Source of the DNA: Phycisphaerales bacterium
GTDB taxonomy: Bacteria > Planctomycetota > Phycisphaerae > Phycisphaerales > UBA1924
Assembly: GCA_020849105.1 (NCBI GenBank)
Contig: JADLGW010000058.1
Location: 62,001-126,000, forward strand
DNA: 64,000 nucleotides
Direction: 5' to 3'
Shown here: positions 33,641 to 43,067 of the stretch, piece by piece
Position numbering within the stretch: the first letter of the stretch is position 1
How the letters are laid out: every line of letters starts with the position of its first letter
The notes under the pieces: model-generated
The model's input: the letters and a program-made list of their open reading frames with translations, nothing else
Told to the model about the DNA's origin: nothing
Databases searched by the model: none
Program-made: the position numbers and the translations under genes

Positions 33641-34683
33641 GCCTTCGCCCCGTCCCGTGCCGCCTTCTCCAGTGCCCGCAGGCGTTCCAGCATGGCCTCG
33701 ATCCGCCGCACACCCGCGTAGATGCGGCGTGTCTCGCGGATGGGCCGCGCCGGCGTGCCCAGATACGTCAGGCCCCCCGCCAGGTGCCCGGTGACCCCGG
33801 ACTGCGCCGCAAGCACGGCGCCCGGCCCGATGCGCAGGTTGTCGGCCACGCCCACCTGCCCGCCCAGGATCACGCCGTCGCCCAGCGTCACGGACCCCGC
33901 CAGGGCCGCCTGCCCGGCGATCAGGCACGCCCTGCCCACCACGCAGTTGTGCGCGATCTGCACCAGGTTGTCGATCTTCGTCCCCGCGCCGATCACCGTG
34001 GGCCCGAACTTCCCGCGATCGATGCACGAGTTGGCGCCGATCTCCACGTCATCCTCGATGCGCACATACCCGATGTGCGGGATCTTGACGACGCCGCGCC
34101 CGTCCGGAGCCGGGCGGTACCCGAATCCATCGGTCCCGACGATCACGCCCGGGTGCAGGATGCACCGGGCGCCGACCGTGCACCGGTCCAGGATCGTGAC
34201 GCCGGCGCGCAGCAGCGTTCCCGGGCCGATCCCGACGCCGCGCCCGAGCGTGACCGCGTGCTCCAGGACCACCCCATCGCCCAGCGTCGTCCCCGCACCG
34301 ACCAGGCAGTGCGGGCCGATCGAGACGCCCCGTCCCAATCGCGCAGCCGGATCGACGACCGCCGTCGGGTGCACCCCCGGCTCGGCCGCGGCCGGCGGCG
34401 GGGCGAAGAGTTCAAGGGCCCGGATCATCGCCAGGTCCGCGTCCGGCACGCGGAGCAGCGTCCGCCGGGTCGCGTCGTGCCCCGGCACCTCGAGCGCGGC
34501 GGCCACGAGCGCCGCCGAGGCGCCGCTGCCGCTCCACTGGGCCGCAAACTCCGCCGAGCGGAGGAACGTCAGGTGGCCGGGCGCGGCGTGGGACAGCGCC
34601 TCCACCCCGGTGATGGGCAGGTCGTCGGGGCCCTCCGGCACGGCCCCGAGCAACTTCGCGATGGAGCCGGTGGTGTGCCCCAT
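33637..34683 (-). CDS. lpxD: UDP-3-O-(acyl)glucosamine N-acyltransferase
   Basis: The 348-residue protein has an N-terminal uridine-binding domain (ITGVEALSHAAPGHLTFL), a long left-handed beta-helix of hexapeptide repeats (about 100-300), and a C-terminal helix (about 318-345). The catalytic region KIDNLVQIAHNCVVGRACLI holds the active-site His. It acylates the product of LpxC in lipid A synthesis. It overlaps lpxC and follows the Skp-like gene by 6 bases, forming an outer-membrane operon. Confidence 0.95.
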   Translation of the reverse strand: MGHTTGSIAKLLGAVPEGPDDLPITGVEALSHAAPGHLTFLRSAEFAAQWSGSGASAALVAAALEVPGHDATRRTLLRVPDADLAMIRALELFAPPPAAAEPGVHPTAVVDPAARLGRGVSIGPHCLVGAGTTLGDGVVLEHAVTLGRGVGIGPGTLLRAGVTILDRCTVGARCILHPGVIVGTDGFGYRPAPDGRGVVKIPHIGYVRIEDDVEIGANSCIDRGKFGPTVIGAGTKIDNLVQIAHNCVVGRACLIAGQAALAGSVTLGDGVILGGQVGVADNLRIGPGAVLAAQSGVTGHLAGGLTYLGTPARPIRETRRIYAGVRRIEAMLERLRALEKAARDGAKA

Positions 34684-34689
34684 CGGCCG

Positions 34690-35319
34690 TCAGTTCTTCT
34701 TCCCGGCGGCGTAGTCGTTGTTCATCCGCGTGATGACGTCCTGCGTGATGTCCAGCCGCTTGCGGGCAAAGAGGATCTTGCGGGCGGTGATCGCGCCCAG
34801 GACGCCGTCCTGCCGGGAGCCGTCCGGGGCGCGGAGCGGGCGGTCGTCGAGCAGCACAAGGTCCAGGCCCTGCTCATCCGCAACGGCGTTCACCGCGGCG
34901 ATCACCTTGTCATACAGGGCCTGCTTCGTGGTCCCGGCCTCGATCTCCTTGACCTCCTGCAGCGCGTTGGCCCGCGCCTGGAGCTGCGCCTTGGCCTCGA
35001 TGGCCTTGGCGATCTTGGCGTTCATCGACGGGTCGTTGAGTTTCTTGGCCTCCTCGGCGTCGGCGAACGCCGCCTTCGCATCCGTTTCCGCCTGCTCCAC
35101 CTGCTTGCGGTACCCGTCGAACCGCTGAGCCTGGGCCGCCGAGAGGTCCTTGGCCTCCGTCAGCGCACCGGTGATCTGCGTCACGTCCACGACCGCGACC
35201 GTCGCGGGCGCCGGGGGCGCCGCGCCCGCCGAACCGCCCCGCGCCGCCCGGAGACCGAAGAACACCGCCGCCGAGAGGGCCGCGACCGCGGCGGCCCGGG
35301 ACCAGGTTGGATTGTGCAT
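34690..35319 (-). CDS. OmpH/Skp-family periplasmic chaperone-like protein
   Basis: The 209-residue protein has a signal peptide or anchor (MHNPTWSRAAAVAALSAAVF). The Skp-like opening TVAVVDVTQITGALTEAKDL is followed by a long Ala/Lys/Glu coiled-coil (about 60-140) and a closing beta segment (LDLVLLDDRPLRAP). Skp trimers hold unfolded outer-membrane proteins in the periplasm. AAGGAG precedes the ATG at good distance, which decides the start over an in-frame one at 35385. Its position before lpxD is the common bacterial order. The coiled-coil is shorter than in some homologues. Confidence 0.86.
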   Translation of the reverse strand: MHNPTWSRAAAVAALSAAVFFGLRAARGGSAGAAPPAPATVAVVDVTQITGALTEAKDLSAAQAQRFDGYRKQVEQAETDAKAAFADAEEAKKLNDPSMNAKIAKAIEAKAQLQARANALQEVKEIEAGTTKQALYDKVIAAVNAVADEQGLDLVLLDDRPLRAPDGSRQDGVLGAITARKILFARKRLDITQDVITRMNNDYAAGKKN

Positions 35320-35426
35320 GGACAACTCCTTGAGTTGCAGGGCGACCGCGAGGGCGATGATAGTGCCCGGCGGTGCTTCCGGCATGGTGCGCGGCGTGTT
35401 CCCACAGCGACCGAGCCGCCCGTGCC

Positions 35427-37670
35427 CTAGGCGCGCTTCTCTTCAATCACGGACGTGCTGGGGTACGCCACACGCCCGTGGTAGATGCTCGCCACGCTCT
35501 TGCTGATCGATTCACCGATGGTCTGGAGTTCGCGGAAGGTCATGTCGCACTCCTCGAACTGCCCGTCCTCCAGCCGCTTCTGGGCCAGCGCCCGCACCAG
35601 GGCGTCGATGCGGCTGGGCGTCGGCTCCGCCATGGTGCGCGTCGCGCTCTCCACCGCGTCGGCCAGCATGACGATCGCCACTTCCTTGTTCCGCGGCTTC
35701 GGCCCCGGGTAGCGGTACTCGACCTCCTGCGGCGGCTCGCTGGCCCCCGGGCCGCGCCCCGCTTCGCCCGCCTGCCGCCGCGCCCGGGAGTAGAAGTACT
35801 CGACCAGCGTCGTGCCGTGGTGGGCCTCGATGAAGTGCTGAATGGACCGGGGCAGGCCGAACTCCTGGGCCATCGCCACCCCGTCCTTCACATGCCCGAC
35901 GATGACCAGCAGCGACATCGCCGGGCTCAGTTTGTCGTGCTTGTTGGGCCCGCCGGACTGGTTCTCCACAAAGTACTCGGGCTTGTTGGTCTTGCCGATG
36001 TCGTGGTACAGGGCCCCGACGTAGGTCAGCAGCGAGTTGGCCCCGATGGTCTCCGCCGCGGACTCGGCGATGCTCGCGACATTGAGCGAGTGGTTGTAGG
36101 TGCCCGGAGCCCGCTGCTGGAGTTGGCGCAGCAGCGGCTGCTTCGGGTCGCGCAGTTCGATCAGCGTCATGCCGGTGGTGATGCCGAACGCACGCTCGAT
36201 CGTCGGCAGGATGGCCAGGGTGATGATGCCCACCAGCAGCCCGCCGCCGCCGGCCCACCCGGCGTCCACGCCCGCCTGGCGCAGCGCCGGAAGGCTGATC
36301 GGGCGGTCGATGAGCGATACGAGCACGGTGCCGAAGGCCAGCGCCAGCCCGGCGTACACGCCCATGCGGATCACCCCGCTGCGGTCGCGGACCTCCTTCA
36401 ACTGCCACACGGCCACGCCCGTGCCCGTGACCATCAGCGCGTAGACGCCGATGGGCTGGTCCAGCGCGATGCACACCAGCACGCCCTGCAGCATCGACAT
36501 CGCCAGCGCCACGCGCTGGTCGTACGCGATGACCAGCAGCACCGCCACGAACACGGTGGGCGCGACCGCGCACATCATCATCGCCGCGGGGCTCGCCACG
36601 CTCCCCACGCACGCGACCGCCAGCGCCCCGGCCAGCACGCCCGCGATCCCGCCGGTGCGCCCGGGGTTGCGCGCCACGCGCGGGCAGAACAGCGCGATGT
36701 ACCCGCCCACGGCCAGCGCCACGGCGGACACCGCGGCCACCAGGCTCAGGTTCCGAAGCCAGATCGTCCAGCGCTGGCTGTCCTGCTGCTGGTAGGCCCG
36801 CAGGTCCTGCTTGTACAGTTCCAACTGGGCCGGGTCCAGCACGTCGCCACGCTTGAAGATCGTCTGCCCGACGGCGGACTCACGCACGGTCAGGGGCACC
36901 GCCGCCGCGGCCTTGTCCTGCTGCTGGACCGTCGCCGCCTCGTCGAACTCGTAGGTCGCTTCGGGGCTGGTCGTGAGCCGGCTGGCAACCGCCAGGAGCG
37001 TGGCCCCCTCGAAGCCCGCTTCGCCGGCGAAACGGATCATCTGCCGGCCCAGGTCCGGGTCCTTGATGCTCATCACGTCACGGTGCGGGATGAGCCCGAT
37101 CACCTCGCCGGCCGCGCGCGCCTCGATCGCCGTGTTCAGGCTCTGCATCTGCCGCTGGTAACTCAGGTCGTCCAGCAGCGGCTTGCGCATCAGCATCGCC
37201 ATCAGGCGGTCCACACGCTCCATCCAGACCTGGCTGGCCTGCCCGTCGTTCACGAAGCCCTTGACCGCGGCCAGCGATTCCGGGGTGATCCGGAACTGCC
37301 TGGAGACCTCCTCGGCCAGCCCCGCAACCGTCTCCACGTTGGCCAGGGCCTTGGGCAGGTTCTCCAGCGAGGCGCGGAGTTGGGCGATCACCGGCCCGCG
37401 CAGGTTGTAGACCCGCGGCGTGCGCTGCCGGACCTCCTCGCGCGCCCGGTTGGTCTCGGCCTGGTCGACCAGCAGCAACTTCACGCGCACCAGCGCGGTG
37501 CGGTTCATCACCTGACCGACGGCGACCAGGGGCTGCTGCCGGGTCCATATCGCCAGGCCGCCGCAGACCGCGACGAAGGCCGCCGCGATCAGCAGGCCCC
37601 ACCCGGCGCTCGGCGAGGTGGTGATCCGGGACCACAGACCGGGGGCGCCGCCGTCGCGGCGCAGGAGCAC
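35427..37670 (-). CDS. PgpH-type 7TMR-HD phosphohydrolase (probable c-di-AMP phosphodiesterase)
   Basis: The 747-residue protein has an N-terminal helix (about 24-42), a large extracellular domain (about 45-310), seven hydrophobic helices (about 315-500) and a C-terminal HD domain. Its motifs are TYNHSLNVASIAESAAE, ALYHDIGKTNKPEYF, HVKDGVAMAQEFGLP and VAIVMLADAVESATRT. PgpH proteins of this plan hydrolyse cyclic di-AMP. No diadenylate cyclase is in the window, so the nucleotide is inferred from the family. It follows phoH by 60 bases, as in many bacteria where phoH, pgpH and ybeY cluster; ybeY is absent here. The GTG start at 37670 is the first possible after an in-frame stop. Confidence 0.9.
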   Translation of the reverse strand: MLLRRDGGAPGLWSRITTSPSAGWGLLIAAAFVAVCGGLAIWTRQQPLVAVGQVMNRTALVRVKLLLVDQAETNRAREEVRQRTPRVYNLRGPVIAQLRASLENLPKALANVETVAGLAEEVSRQFRITPESLAAVKGFVNDGQASQVWMERVDRLMAMLMRKPLLDDLSYQRQMQSLNTAIEARAAGEVIGLIPHRDVMSIKDPDLGRQMIRFAGEAGFEGATLLAVASRLTTSPEATYEFDEAATVQQQDKAAAAVPLTVRESAVGQTIFKRGDVLDPAQLELYKQDLRAYQQQDSQRWTIWLRNLSLVAAVSAVALAVGGYIALFCPRVARNPGRTGGIAGVLAGALAVACVGSVASPAAMMMCAVAPTVFVAVLLVIAYDQRVALAMSMLQGVLVCIALDQPIGVYALMVTGTGVAVWQLKEVRDRSGVIRMGVYAGLALAFGTVLVSLIDRPISLPALRQAGVDAGWAGGGGLLVGIITLAILPTIERAFGITTGMTLIELRDPKQPLLRQLQQRAPGTYNHSLNVASIAESAAETIGANSLLTYVGALYHDIGKTNKPEYFVENQSGGPNKHDKLSPAMSLLVIVGHVKDGVAMAQEFGLPRSIQHFIEAHHGTTLVEYFYSRARRQAGEAGRGPGASEPPQEVEYRYPGPKPRNKEVAIVMLADAVESATRTMAEPTPSRIDALVRALAQKRLEDGQFEECDMTFRELQTIGESISKSVASIYHGRVAYPSTSVIEEKRA

Positions 37671-37730
37671 GCGGCGCGTCCGTGCCGCCCCGGTCCTCGT
37701 GCCCGACTTGGTCGTGTCCTTCGCCAGGCG

Positions 37731-38741
37731 CTACTCCTCAGGGGGCCCCGCGGGCTGGGCCGCCCGCGGCCGGCGCGCCGCCCCGCCGTACGCATCGACC
37801 ACCCGCTGCACCAGCGAGTGCCGCACGACGTCCGCGCGGTCCAGCGTCACGAAACTGATCCCCGGCACCCGGGCCAGACGTCGGGCCGCGTCGATCAGCC
37901 CGCTCTCCCGCGGGTCGGGCAGGTCGATCTGGGTGACGTCGCCGGTCACGATCATCTTGCTCCCGTGACCCATCCGGGTCAGGAACATCTGCATCTGGCC
38001 GCGGGTCGAGTTCTGCGCCTCGTCCAGGATGACGACCGCGTTGTTCAGCGTCCGCCCACGCATGAACGCCAGCGGCACCACCTCCACCACATCCGTATCC
38101 ATGAATCGCCGGATGGTGGCGTAATCCATCATGTCGTTCAGAGCGTCAAAGAGCGGCCGCAGGTAGGGATTGACCTTGGCCTGCAGGTCGCCGGGCAGGA
38201 ACCCGAGTTTCTCGCCGGCCTCCACCGCGGGGCGCGCCAGGATCACCTTCTTGGCACGGTCGGTCCGGAGCAGGTGCACCGCCGCCGCGACCGCCAGGTA
38301 GGTCTTGCCCGTCCCCGCCGGGCCGATGGCGAAGACCATGTCGTGGGTCCGCATGGCCTCGAGGTAGCGTTCCTGGTTCCCCGTCTTGGCCTTGATCGCC
38401 CGGCCCGAGGTGTAGACGTCAAGCGCTCCGTCCCAGGCGGCGGCCCCCTCACCCATGCCGCGCCCGGACTCGTACCTCTCCGCCTCGGTCGCGATCACCT
38501 CCAGGACCTGCTGGCGGTTCATCGCTTCGCTCTCGCGGGCCGCCCGGCCGAGGCGCTCCAGCACGCTGCGGGCGACTGCCACGGACCGCCGGTCGCCGCG
38601 GAGCGCGACCTCACCCTGCCGGGCTGTCACGTCCACCCCCAGGGCTTCCCGGATCATCTTGAGGTTCCGTTCCGCGGTGCCGAGCACGCTCACGCGCTCG
38701 GGGCCCAGCGGCACTGGGATATTGACTTCCACGCGCGGCAT
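37731..38741 (-). CDS. PhoH-like ATPase
   Basis: The 336-residue protein has a small N-terminal KH-like domain (about 10-75) and a RecA-type NTPase domain. It contains Walker [12 protein letters not shown] (about 139-149), [29 protein letters not shown], Walker [12 protein letters not shown] and [10 protein letters not shown]. The family is cytoplasmic and linked to RNA metabolism and ribosome maturation; its exact role is unsettled. CAGGAGG precedes the ATG. A TAGCAT/TTATCG segment further upstream could be the promoter. Confidence 0.94.
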   Translation of the reverse strand: MPRVEVNIPVPLGPERVSVLGTAERNLKMIREALGVDVTARQGEVALRGDRRSVAVARSVLERLGRAARESEAMNRQQVLEVIATEAERYESGRGMGEGAAAWDGALDVYTSGRAIKAKTGNQERYLEAMRTHDMVFAIGPAGTGKTYLAVAAAVHLLRTDRAKKVILARPAVEAGEKLGFLPGDLQAKVNPYLRPLFDALNDMMDYATIRRFMDTDVVEVVPLAFMRGRTLNNAVVILDEAQNSTRGQMQMFLTRMGHGSKMIVTGDVTQIDLPDPRESGLIDAARRLARVPGISFVTLDRADVVRHSLVQRVVDAYGGAARRPRAAQPAGPPEE

Positions 38742-38926
38742 TGCCTCCTGGACGACCCCGGGGAGCCGATAATGCTACCCCGATGGGTTCGGCACGATTC
38801 GCGTCCGGGTTGGGTGGTGGCAGACGAATCCACCCGTCTGTACGGGAGATGTACGCGCTGATACGGACGCATGTTCGTTGTCTTGGACGGTTCGGCGAGG
38901 TCCGGCCGCGGCCCGCGGCGGGGATC

Positions 38927-39430
38927 GTGGCGCCGAAGCGAACCGGCAGACGCTTGGCGATCGCGCTCACAGTCGGCCTTGGGCCCCTGCTCCCTGGCTG
39001 CTCGGGCTTCAAGGCGCCGCTTTTTCCTCTCTTCGACAGGCGTGCGCCGGCGACCTCGCCGGCTGTCACGGTGGTTGAGGGCGATTTCAATGACGTAGAG
39101 GCAGCGGTGTACGCGGCATCCATGGCGGCCCAGACCGTGGATATCGCCTCCGACCAGCCCGGACCCGATCGCCGGGATTACCAACTGCTCACGATCAATG
39201 GCTCGCCGGGCACACTCAACGTCGTGCACCGCCCGGACGGGCTTATCGAGTTGACCTGCCGCATCGGCCGGTTCGGCGACCCGGAGCGCGAACGCCACTA
39301 TGTTGCGGCTATCGCCGCCCGGCTCGAGGAACTGCACGGCCGGTGCTTCGCTCCGCTCAAGGACCGGACTCCCCCCCGGCCGGCGATCCCGTTCCGGTTG
39401 ACGCCGCGGCTCCCGGCAACTGGACGGTAA
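38927..39430 (+). CDS. Putative lipoprotein, function unknown
   Basis: From the GTG at 38927 the protein has 167 residues and a textbook lipoprotein signal: VAPKRTGRRLAIALTVGLGP followed by LLPGCSG with Cys about 26. The mature part has a conserved-looking segment (RRDYQLLTINGSPGTLNVVH) and ends in a Pro/Arg tail. Longer in-frame starts exist (38741, 38849) but would bury the signal peptide. Its last 74 bases overlap the 3' end of the convergent histidine kinase. No family recognised. Confidence 0.6.
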   Translation: MAPKRTGRRLAIALTVGLGPLLPGCSGFKAPLFPLFDRRAPATSPAVTVVEGDFNDVEAAVYAASMAAQTVDIASDQPGPDRRDYQLLTINGSPGTLNVVHRPDGLIELTCRIGRFGDPERERHYVAAIAARLEELHGRCFAPLKDRTPPRPAIPFRLTPRLPATGR

Positions 39431-40622
39431 CGGTCGTACCCTCCTTCCACACGGAAGTGAGCCGGATCGTCCCCCCCAGCCGGCGCACCGCGTGCTTCAC
39501 GATGGCAAGCCCGAGGCCGCTGCCGCGCCGGTGGGTCGAGAGCGTCCGGGCCGCGTCCACCTGGTAGTATCGCTCGAACACGCGCTGCTGGTGCTGGATA
39601 GGGATCCCGATCCCCCGGTCGGCAACGTCCAGGGTCACTCCGCCCGTGGCCTCGGCGCGTCCGGTGAGCCTGACCACCGTGTCCTCGTACGCGAACTTGG
39701 TCGCGTTCTCGACCAGGTTGCGCAGGATGAGCAGGACCAGCCCCCGGTCCGTGCTGATCTCCGTGAGTCCGGGGTCGAACTCACAGGACAGGGTCAGGTT
39801 CCTTTCCCGGCACACTCCCTCGAACTGTGCCGCCATCGCCTCCGCCAGGGCCGCGGTGGGCACACGCTCGATCCGGATATCGACCTCCGGCGATTCCAGG
39901 CGGGACAGGTCCAGGAGGTCGCGGACCATCTCCTCCAGCCTGGCCGTGTTCCCGGCGATTGTGCTCAGCAGGCGCCCGCGCATCGCCGGATCCTCAATCG
40001 CGCCCGCGCCCAGGGTCTCAACGGCCATCCGCAGGGCCGTGATCGGCGTCCGCAGTTCGTGGGAGGCGTTCGCCACGAACTCCGATTTCACCTGGACCGC
40101 TCTCGACAGTTCCGTCACGTCCCGGAGGGCAACGACGACTCCTCCGCCGGGGACGGCACGGACGGAAGCCTCGACCATCCGGGCGCCCTCGTCCCCGGCG
40201 ACCCGGAAACGGGCCTGCCCGTCGGCTCCAGACCGGCAGAGGTCGATCAGTTCCGGGTAGGCCAGCACATCCGCCAGCATCCGTCCCGCGGCCCGATCCG
40301 GCCGGACCGCCAGGAGACGGGCCGCGCCCGGATTCCAGATCGTGACCAGGCCCTCGCGGCTGATCTCGATGACCGGGACATCGAGCACGCTCAGCACCGC
40401 GCCCGTTCGGTCGGACTGGGCGGGTGCGGCCAGCACCGCACGATCCTCACCCGGACGGGTCTGATACCGACGGGTAATCCACTGGGCGTACACCGCAGTA
40501 AACAGGGCGAGCACGCCAACGACGATGAGCCGGGGCCACCAGGGAACGATGAGGCACGCGGCGACCATGGCTGCGCCGGCGACCCACAACCAGACCCCCG
40601 ATCTGGGTGTCAAGGTGGGCAT
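39357..40622 (-). CDS. phoR: PhoR-type sensor histidine kinase
   Basis: The 421-residue protein has two N-terminal transmembrane helices with almost no periplasmic loop (about 12-55), as in PhoR. A PAS domain (about 85-195, LSVLDVPVIEISREGLVTIW), HisKA (NASHELRTPITALRMAVETL, His about 218) and HATPase (NLVENATKFAYED, DRGIGIP, GSGLGLAIVKH) follow. It autophosphorylates and passes phosphate to the response regulator 8 bases upstream in the same operon. The phosphate-starvation role is inferred from the architecture, the PhoB-type partner and the porin that follows. The C-terminus is Gly/Ala-rich and overlaps the convergent lipoprotein gene. Confidence 0.86.
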   Translation of the reverse strand: MPTLTPRSGVWLWVAGAAMVAACLIVPWWPRLIVVGVLALFTAVYAQWITRRYQTRPGEDRAVLAAPAQSDRTGAVLSVLDVPVIEISREGLVTIWNPGAARLLAVRPDRAAGRMLADVLAYPELIDLCRSGADGQARFRVAGDEGARMVEASVRAVPGGGVVVALRDVTELSRAVQVKSEFVANASHELRTPITALRMAVETLGAGAIEDPAMRGRLLSTIAGNTARLEEMVRDLLDLSRLESPEVDIRIERVPTAALAEAMAAQFEGVCRERNLTLSCEFDPGLTEISTDRGLVLLILRNLVENATKFAYEDTVVRLTGRAEATGGVTLDVADRGIGIPIQHQQRVFERYYQVDAARTLSTHRRGSGLGLAIVKHAVRRLGGTIRLTSVWKEGTTVTVQLPGAAASTGTGSPAGGESGP

Positions 40623-40630
40623 TCTGGACC

Positions 40631-41374
40631 CTAGGACTCCGTTGCCGGCTCCGCCGCGGCTCGGTATCCGACGCCGCGCACGGTATGGATCACACCGCCG
40701 GCTGGGCCCAGTTTCTTCCGGATGGCGGTCATGTGGACATCGATGGTCCGCTCCGTGGCCGTGATGCCGGGGCCCAGGGCGCGTGTCATGAGTTGAGCCC
40801 GGGTCAGGATCCGACCCTCCGCCTGGATCAGCGCGGCGAGCAGCCTGAACTCGGTGAGCGTGGTGTGGGTGGGTGCGCCGTCCACCAGGACCTGGTGGGT
40901 CTCTGTATTCACGCAAACTTGCCCCATGGCTAGGGTTGCGCTGCCGGCCTGGCTGCCTGTCCGGCGACGAATGACGGCCTCGATCCGGGCGAGCAGCACC
41001 TTCATTGAGAAGGGCTTGGTCACATAGTCGTCTGCCCCGACCGTGAGCCCCACAACCTGATCGACCTCGTCGCCGCGGGCGGTGAGCATGATGATGGGGA
41101 CGGCAGCGGTGGCCGGATCGATCCTGACGCGACGGGCAACCTCCGTGCCGGGGAGTTGCGGGATCATCCAGTCCAGCAGGACGACATCGGGCCGGTCTTT
41201 CACGATCGCGGCCAAGCCCGAACGCCCATCGAACGCGACTTCGGCATCAAACCCGGCCTGTTCCAAGTTGTACCGGAGCATATCCGCGACATCACGCTCA
41301 TCCTCGATGACGACGGCTCGCCGTCGCGAACGTAAGCCTTTGTCAGACAACGCTTTGGACGCTTGTGTGGGCAC
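40631..41374 (-). CDS. phoB: PhoB-type (OmpR family) response regulator
   Basis: The 247-residue protein has a receiver domain (VVIEDERDVADMLRYNLEQA, phospho-acceptor Asp in VVLLDWMIP, Lys in YVTKPFS) and a winged-helix DNA-binding domain (LTEFRLLAALIQAEGRILTR ... TIDVHMTAIRKKLG ... RGVGYR). It would bind promoters when phosphorylated by the neighbouring kinase. I chose the GTG at 41374, with AGGA upstream; a TTG at 41425 is the other in-frame choice. It is divergent from the porin gene. Confidence 0.87.
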   Translation of the reverse strand: MPTQASKALSDKGLRSRRRAVVIEDERDVADMLRYNLEQAGFDAEVAFDGRSGLAAIVKDRPDVVLLDWMIPQLPGTEVARRVRIDPATAAVPIIMLTARGDEVDQVVGLTVGADDYVTKPFSMKVLLARIEAVIRRRTGSQAGSATLAMGQVCVNTETHQVLVDGAPTHTTLTEFRLLAALIQAEGRILTRAQLMTRALGPGITATERTIDVHMTAIRKKLGPAGGVIHTVRGVGYRAAAEPATES

Positions 41375-41543
41375 GGTGGTGCTGTCCTGGAGCGATCTCG
41401 GGTCGTAGCATAGCAGGGCCGGCAACTCGCAAAAAAGCCGTGTTTTTCGGTCACTCGGGGCGTTGTCTTGACCAGAAATCCGGCGTTCGGCACCAATTCT
41501 GGCCGCGTGGACGGTTATTGGCCGAATATGAACGACCGTGAGT
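41375..41543. other. Noncoding part of the phoB-porin divergent region
   Basis: No convincing gene lies between 41375 and 41765 (391 bases). The left part shows a weak palindrome CCAGAA/TTCTGG at 41472-41502 and no clear pho box. The right part holds the porin promoter and a leader of about 185 bases. Small open frames there (for example 41556-41765) show no family features. Confidence 0.5.
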
Positions 41544-41572
41544 TTGCGTTGACTAATGGCCCGGTCTATACT
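41544..41572 (+). promoter_or_regulatory. Sigma-70-like promoter of the porin gene
   Basis: TTGCGT (41544-41549), a 17-base spacer and TATACT (41567-41572). The transcript would start near 41580, leaving a leader of about 185 bases before the ATG at 41766. Confidence 0.65.
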
Positions 41573-41765
41573 CCGGCCCCTCTTTGGGAAAGTGGGTCAA
41601 TCGGACGCGGAGCGTTCGGCCGAGCGTATGGGACCAGTCGCAACGGATTGCAAAGAGAAACCGGGTGAGTCCGAGTCCCGCCTCGGGGGCGGCTCGAGAG
41701 GTCAGGAAACGGAAGGGCCGCCAGTGTTGGTGGGGTCCTTCGGGTTCACTAGCAAGGAGTCTTAG

Positions 41766-42956
41766 ATGAGTCGGACGAAGATGGTGTGCCTGATCGCGGG
41801 CGCCGCGGCCTGTTGGTGCGGTTCCGCGATGGCCCAGAGTGACCAGAGCCGGGCCTACAGCAGCGAGGCACTGGCGAACGCCGAGGGCCAGACCAGCATG
41901 CTGGCGAGCCCGGCGGTCCGCGGGCCGGAGTTCCACGGCCAGATCCAGTTCCGGTACATCTGGAACAGCCGCGATGAGCCGTCCCCCGCGGATGACGATG
42001 ATTCGACGATCGGGTTCCAGACCCGTCGGACCAAGATCTCGGTCGAGGGCGAGATCGCCGACGGCTGGGGCTACTACATCCAGGGCGCGTTCGATTTCGA
42101 CGGCGGTTCCTTCGGGCTTTCGGACGCCTTCGTGACCTACCAGGCCGATGAGGCGTGGCAGCTCAAGTGGGGCCAGTTCAAGCTCCCGTTCATGCGTGAG
42201 GAACTCGTCTCGTCCACCAAGCAACTGGCGGTGGACCGGTCGATCGCCGACGAGGTGTTCAACCAGGGCTACTCCCAGGGCTTCCAGGCCGCTTACAAGG
42301 CCGATTCGTTCCGCTTCATGGGCGCGTTCTCTGACGGCTTCAACACCGCCAACACCGACTTCAACAACGGCGGCGAGGCGGACTTCGCCCTGACCGCCCG
42401 GTTTGAGTACCTCGGGGCCGGCGAGTGGGACAAGATGGACGACTTCACCTCCTGGAAGTCGGCCCCCTTCTCCTGGCTGCTCGGCGGTGCGGTCCACTGG
42501 CAGTCCGGCGGCGAGACCTTCGCCACGGCTGACGTGGACATCCTGACGGCCACGGCCGACGCGTCCTTCGAGGGCAACGGCTGGAACGCGTTCGTCGCCG
42601 CCGTGTGGCGCAACGCCGACGTGGCCGGGGCCAGCGAGGACCTGGACGACTTCGGGTTTACCGCCCAGGCCGGCATCTTCGCCTCCGACAACTGGGAAGT
42701 CTTCGGCCGCATGTCGGCCGTCTGCCCGGACAGCGACGTGAGCGGCGCCGGCACGTTCTGGGAACTCGCCGTCGGCTTCAACTACTACGTCGTGCCCGAG
42801 AGCCACGCGGCCAAGTTCACGGTTGACCTCTGCGCGTGGCCGAACGCCACCACGGACAACCGGCTTGTCGGCGGCGGCAACACCGGCATCGGCCTGCTGG
42901 CGGACAGCGGCGACCCGCAGTGGGCGCTCCGCGGCCAGTTCCAGCTCCTGTTCTAA
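41766..42956 (+). CDS. Phosphate-selective porin O/P family outer-membrane protein
   Basis: The 396-residue protein has a signal peptide (MSRTKMVCLIAGAAACWCGS, then AMAQ), a short alpha-helical linker, and a beta-barrel with alternating hydrophobic strands. Hallmarks of the OprO/OprP family are FQTRRTKISVEGEIADGWGY, WQLKWGQFKLPFMREEL and the C-terminal aromatic end QFQLLF. It would form a channel for phosphate or other anions. AAGGAG sits before the ATG, and a strong terminator follows. Third positions are strongly C/G, as expected for a highly expressed gene. The location next to phoBR suggests phosphate control. Confidence 0.88.
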   Translation: MSRTKMVCLIAGAAACWCGSAMAQSDQSRAYSSEALANAEGQTSMLASPAVRGPEFHGQIQFRYIWNSRDEPSPADDDDSTIGFQTRRTKISVEGEIADGWGYYIQGAFDFDGGSFGLSDAFVTYQADEAWQLKWGQFKLPFMREELVSSTKQLAVDRSIADEVFNQGYSQGFQAAYKADSFRFMGAFSDGFNTANTDFNNGGEADFALTARFEYLGAGEWDKMDDFTSWKSAPFSWLLGGAVHWQSGGETFATADVDILTATADASFEGNGWNAFVAAVWRNADVAGASEDLDDFGFTAQAGIFASDNWEVFGRMSAVCPDSDVSGAGTFWELAVGFNYYVVPESHAAKFTVDLCAWPNATTDNRLVGGGNTGIGLLADSGDPQWALRGQFQLLF

Positions 42957-42980
42957 GGCACGTTTTTCTTGCTCGTGACG

Positions 42981-43013
42981 CCGGCCCGCACCACATGGTG
43001 CGGGCCGGTTTTT
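42981..43013 (+). terminator. Rho-independent terminator after the porin gene
   Basis: A 12-bp perfect stem CCGGCCCGCACC/GGTGCGGGCCGG with loop ACAT, followed by five T. It is the clearest intrinsic terminator in the window. Confidence 0.92.
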
Positions 43014-43067
43014 CCTTGGCACAGTCGTGTCCGCCGGCAGGGCGGGGCCCGGTGCCCCGCACGGGGC

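Noticed and set aside
35373..38861. Plus-strand frame of 1162 codons across pgpH and phoH
   Set aside because: Antisense to two well-supported genes with active-site motifs; its His/Gln/Arg-rich composition is typical of a shadow frame.
41472..41502. Pho box or operator between phoB and the porin
   Set aside because: Only a 6-bp palindrome CCAGAA/TTCTGG is present; no tandem 7-base pho-box repeats spaced by 4 bases.
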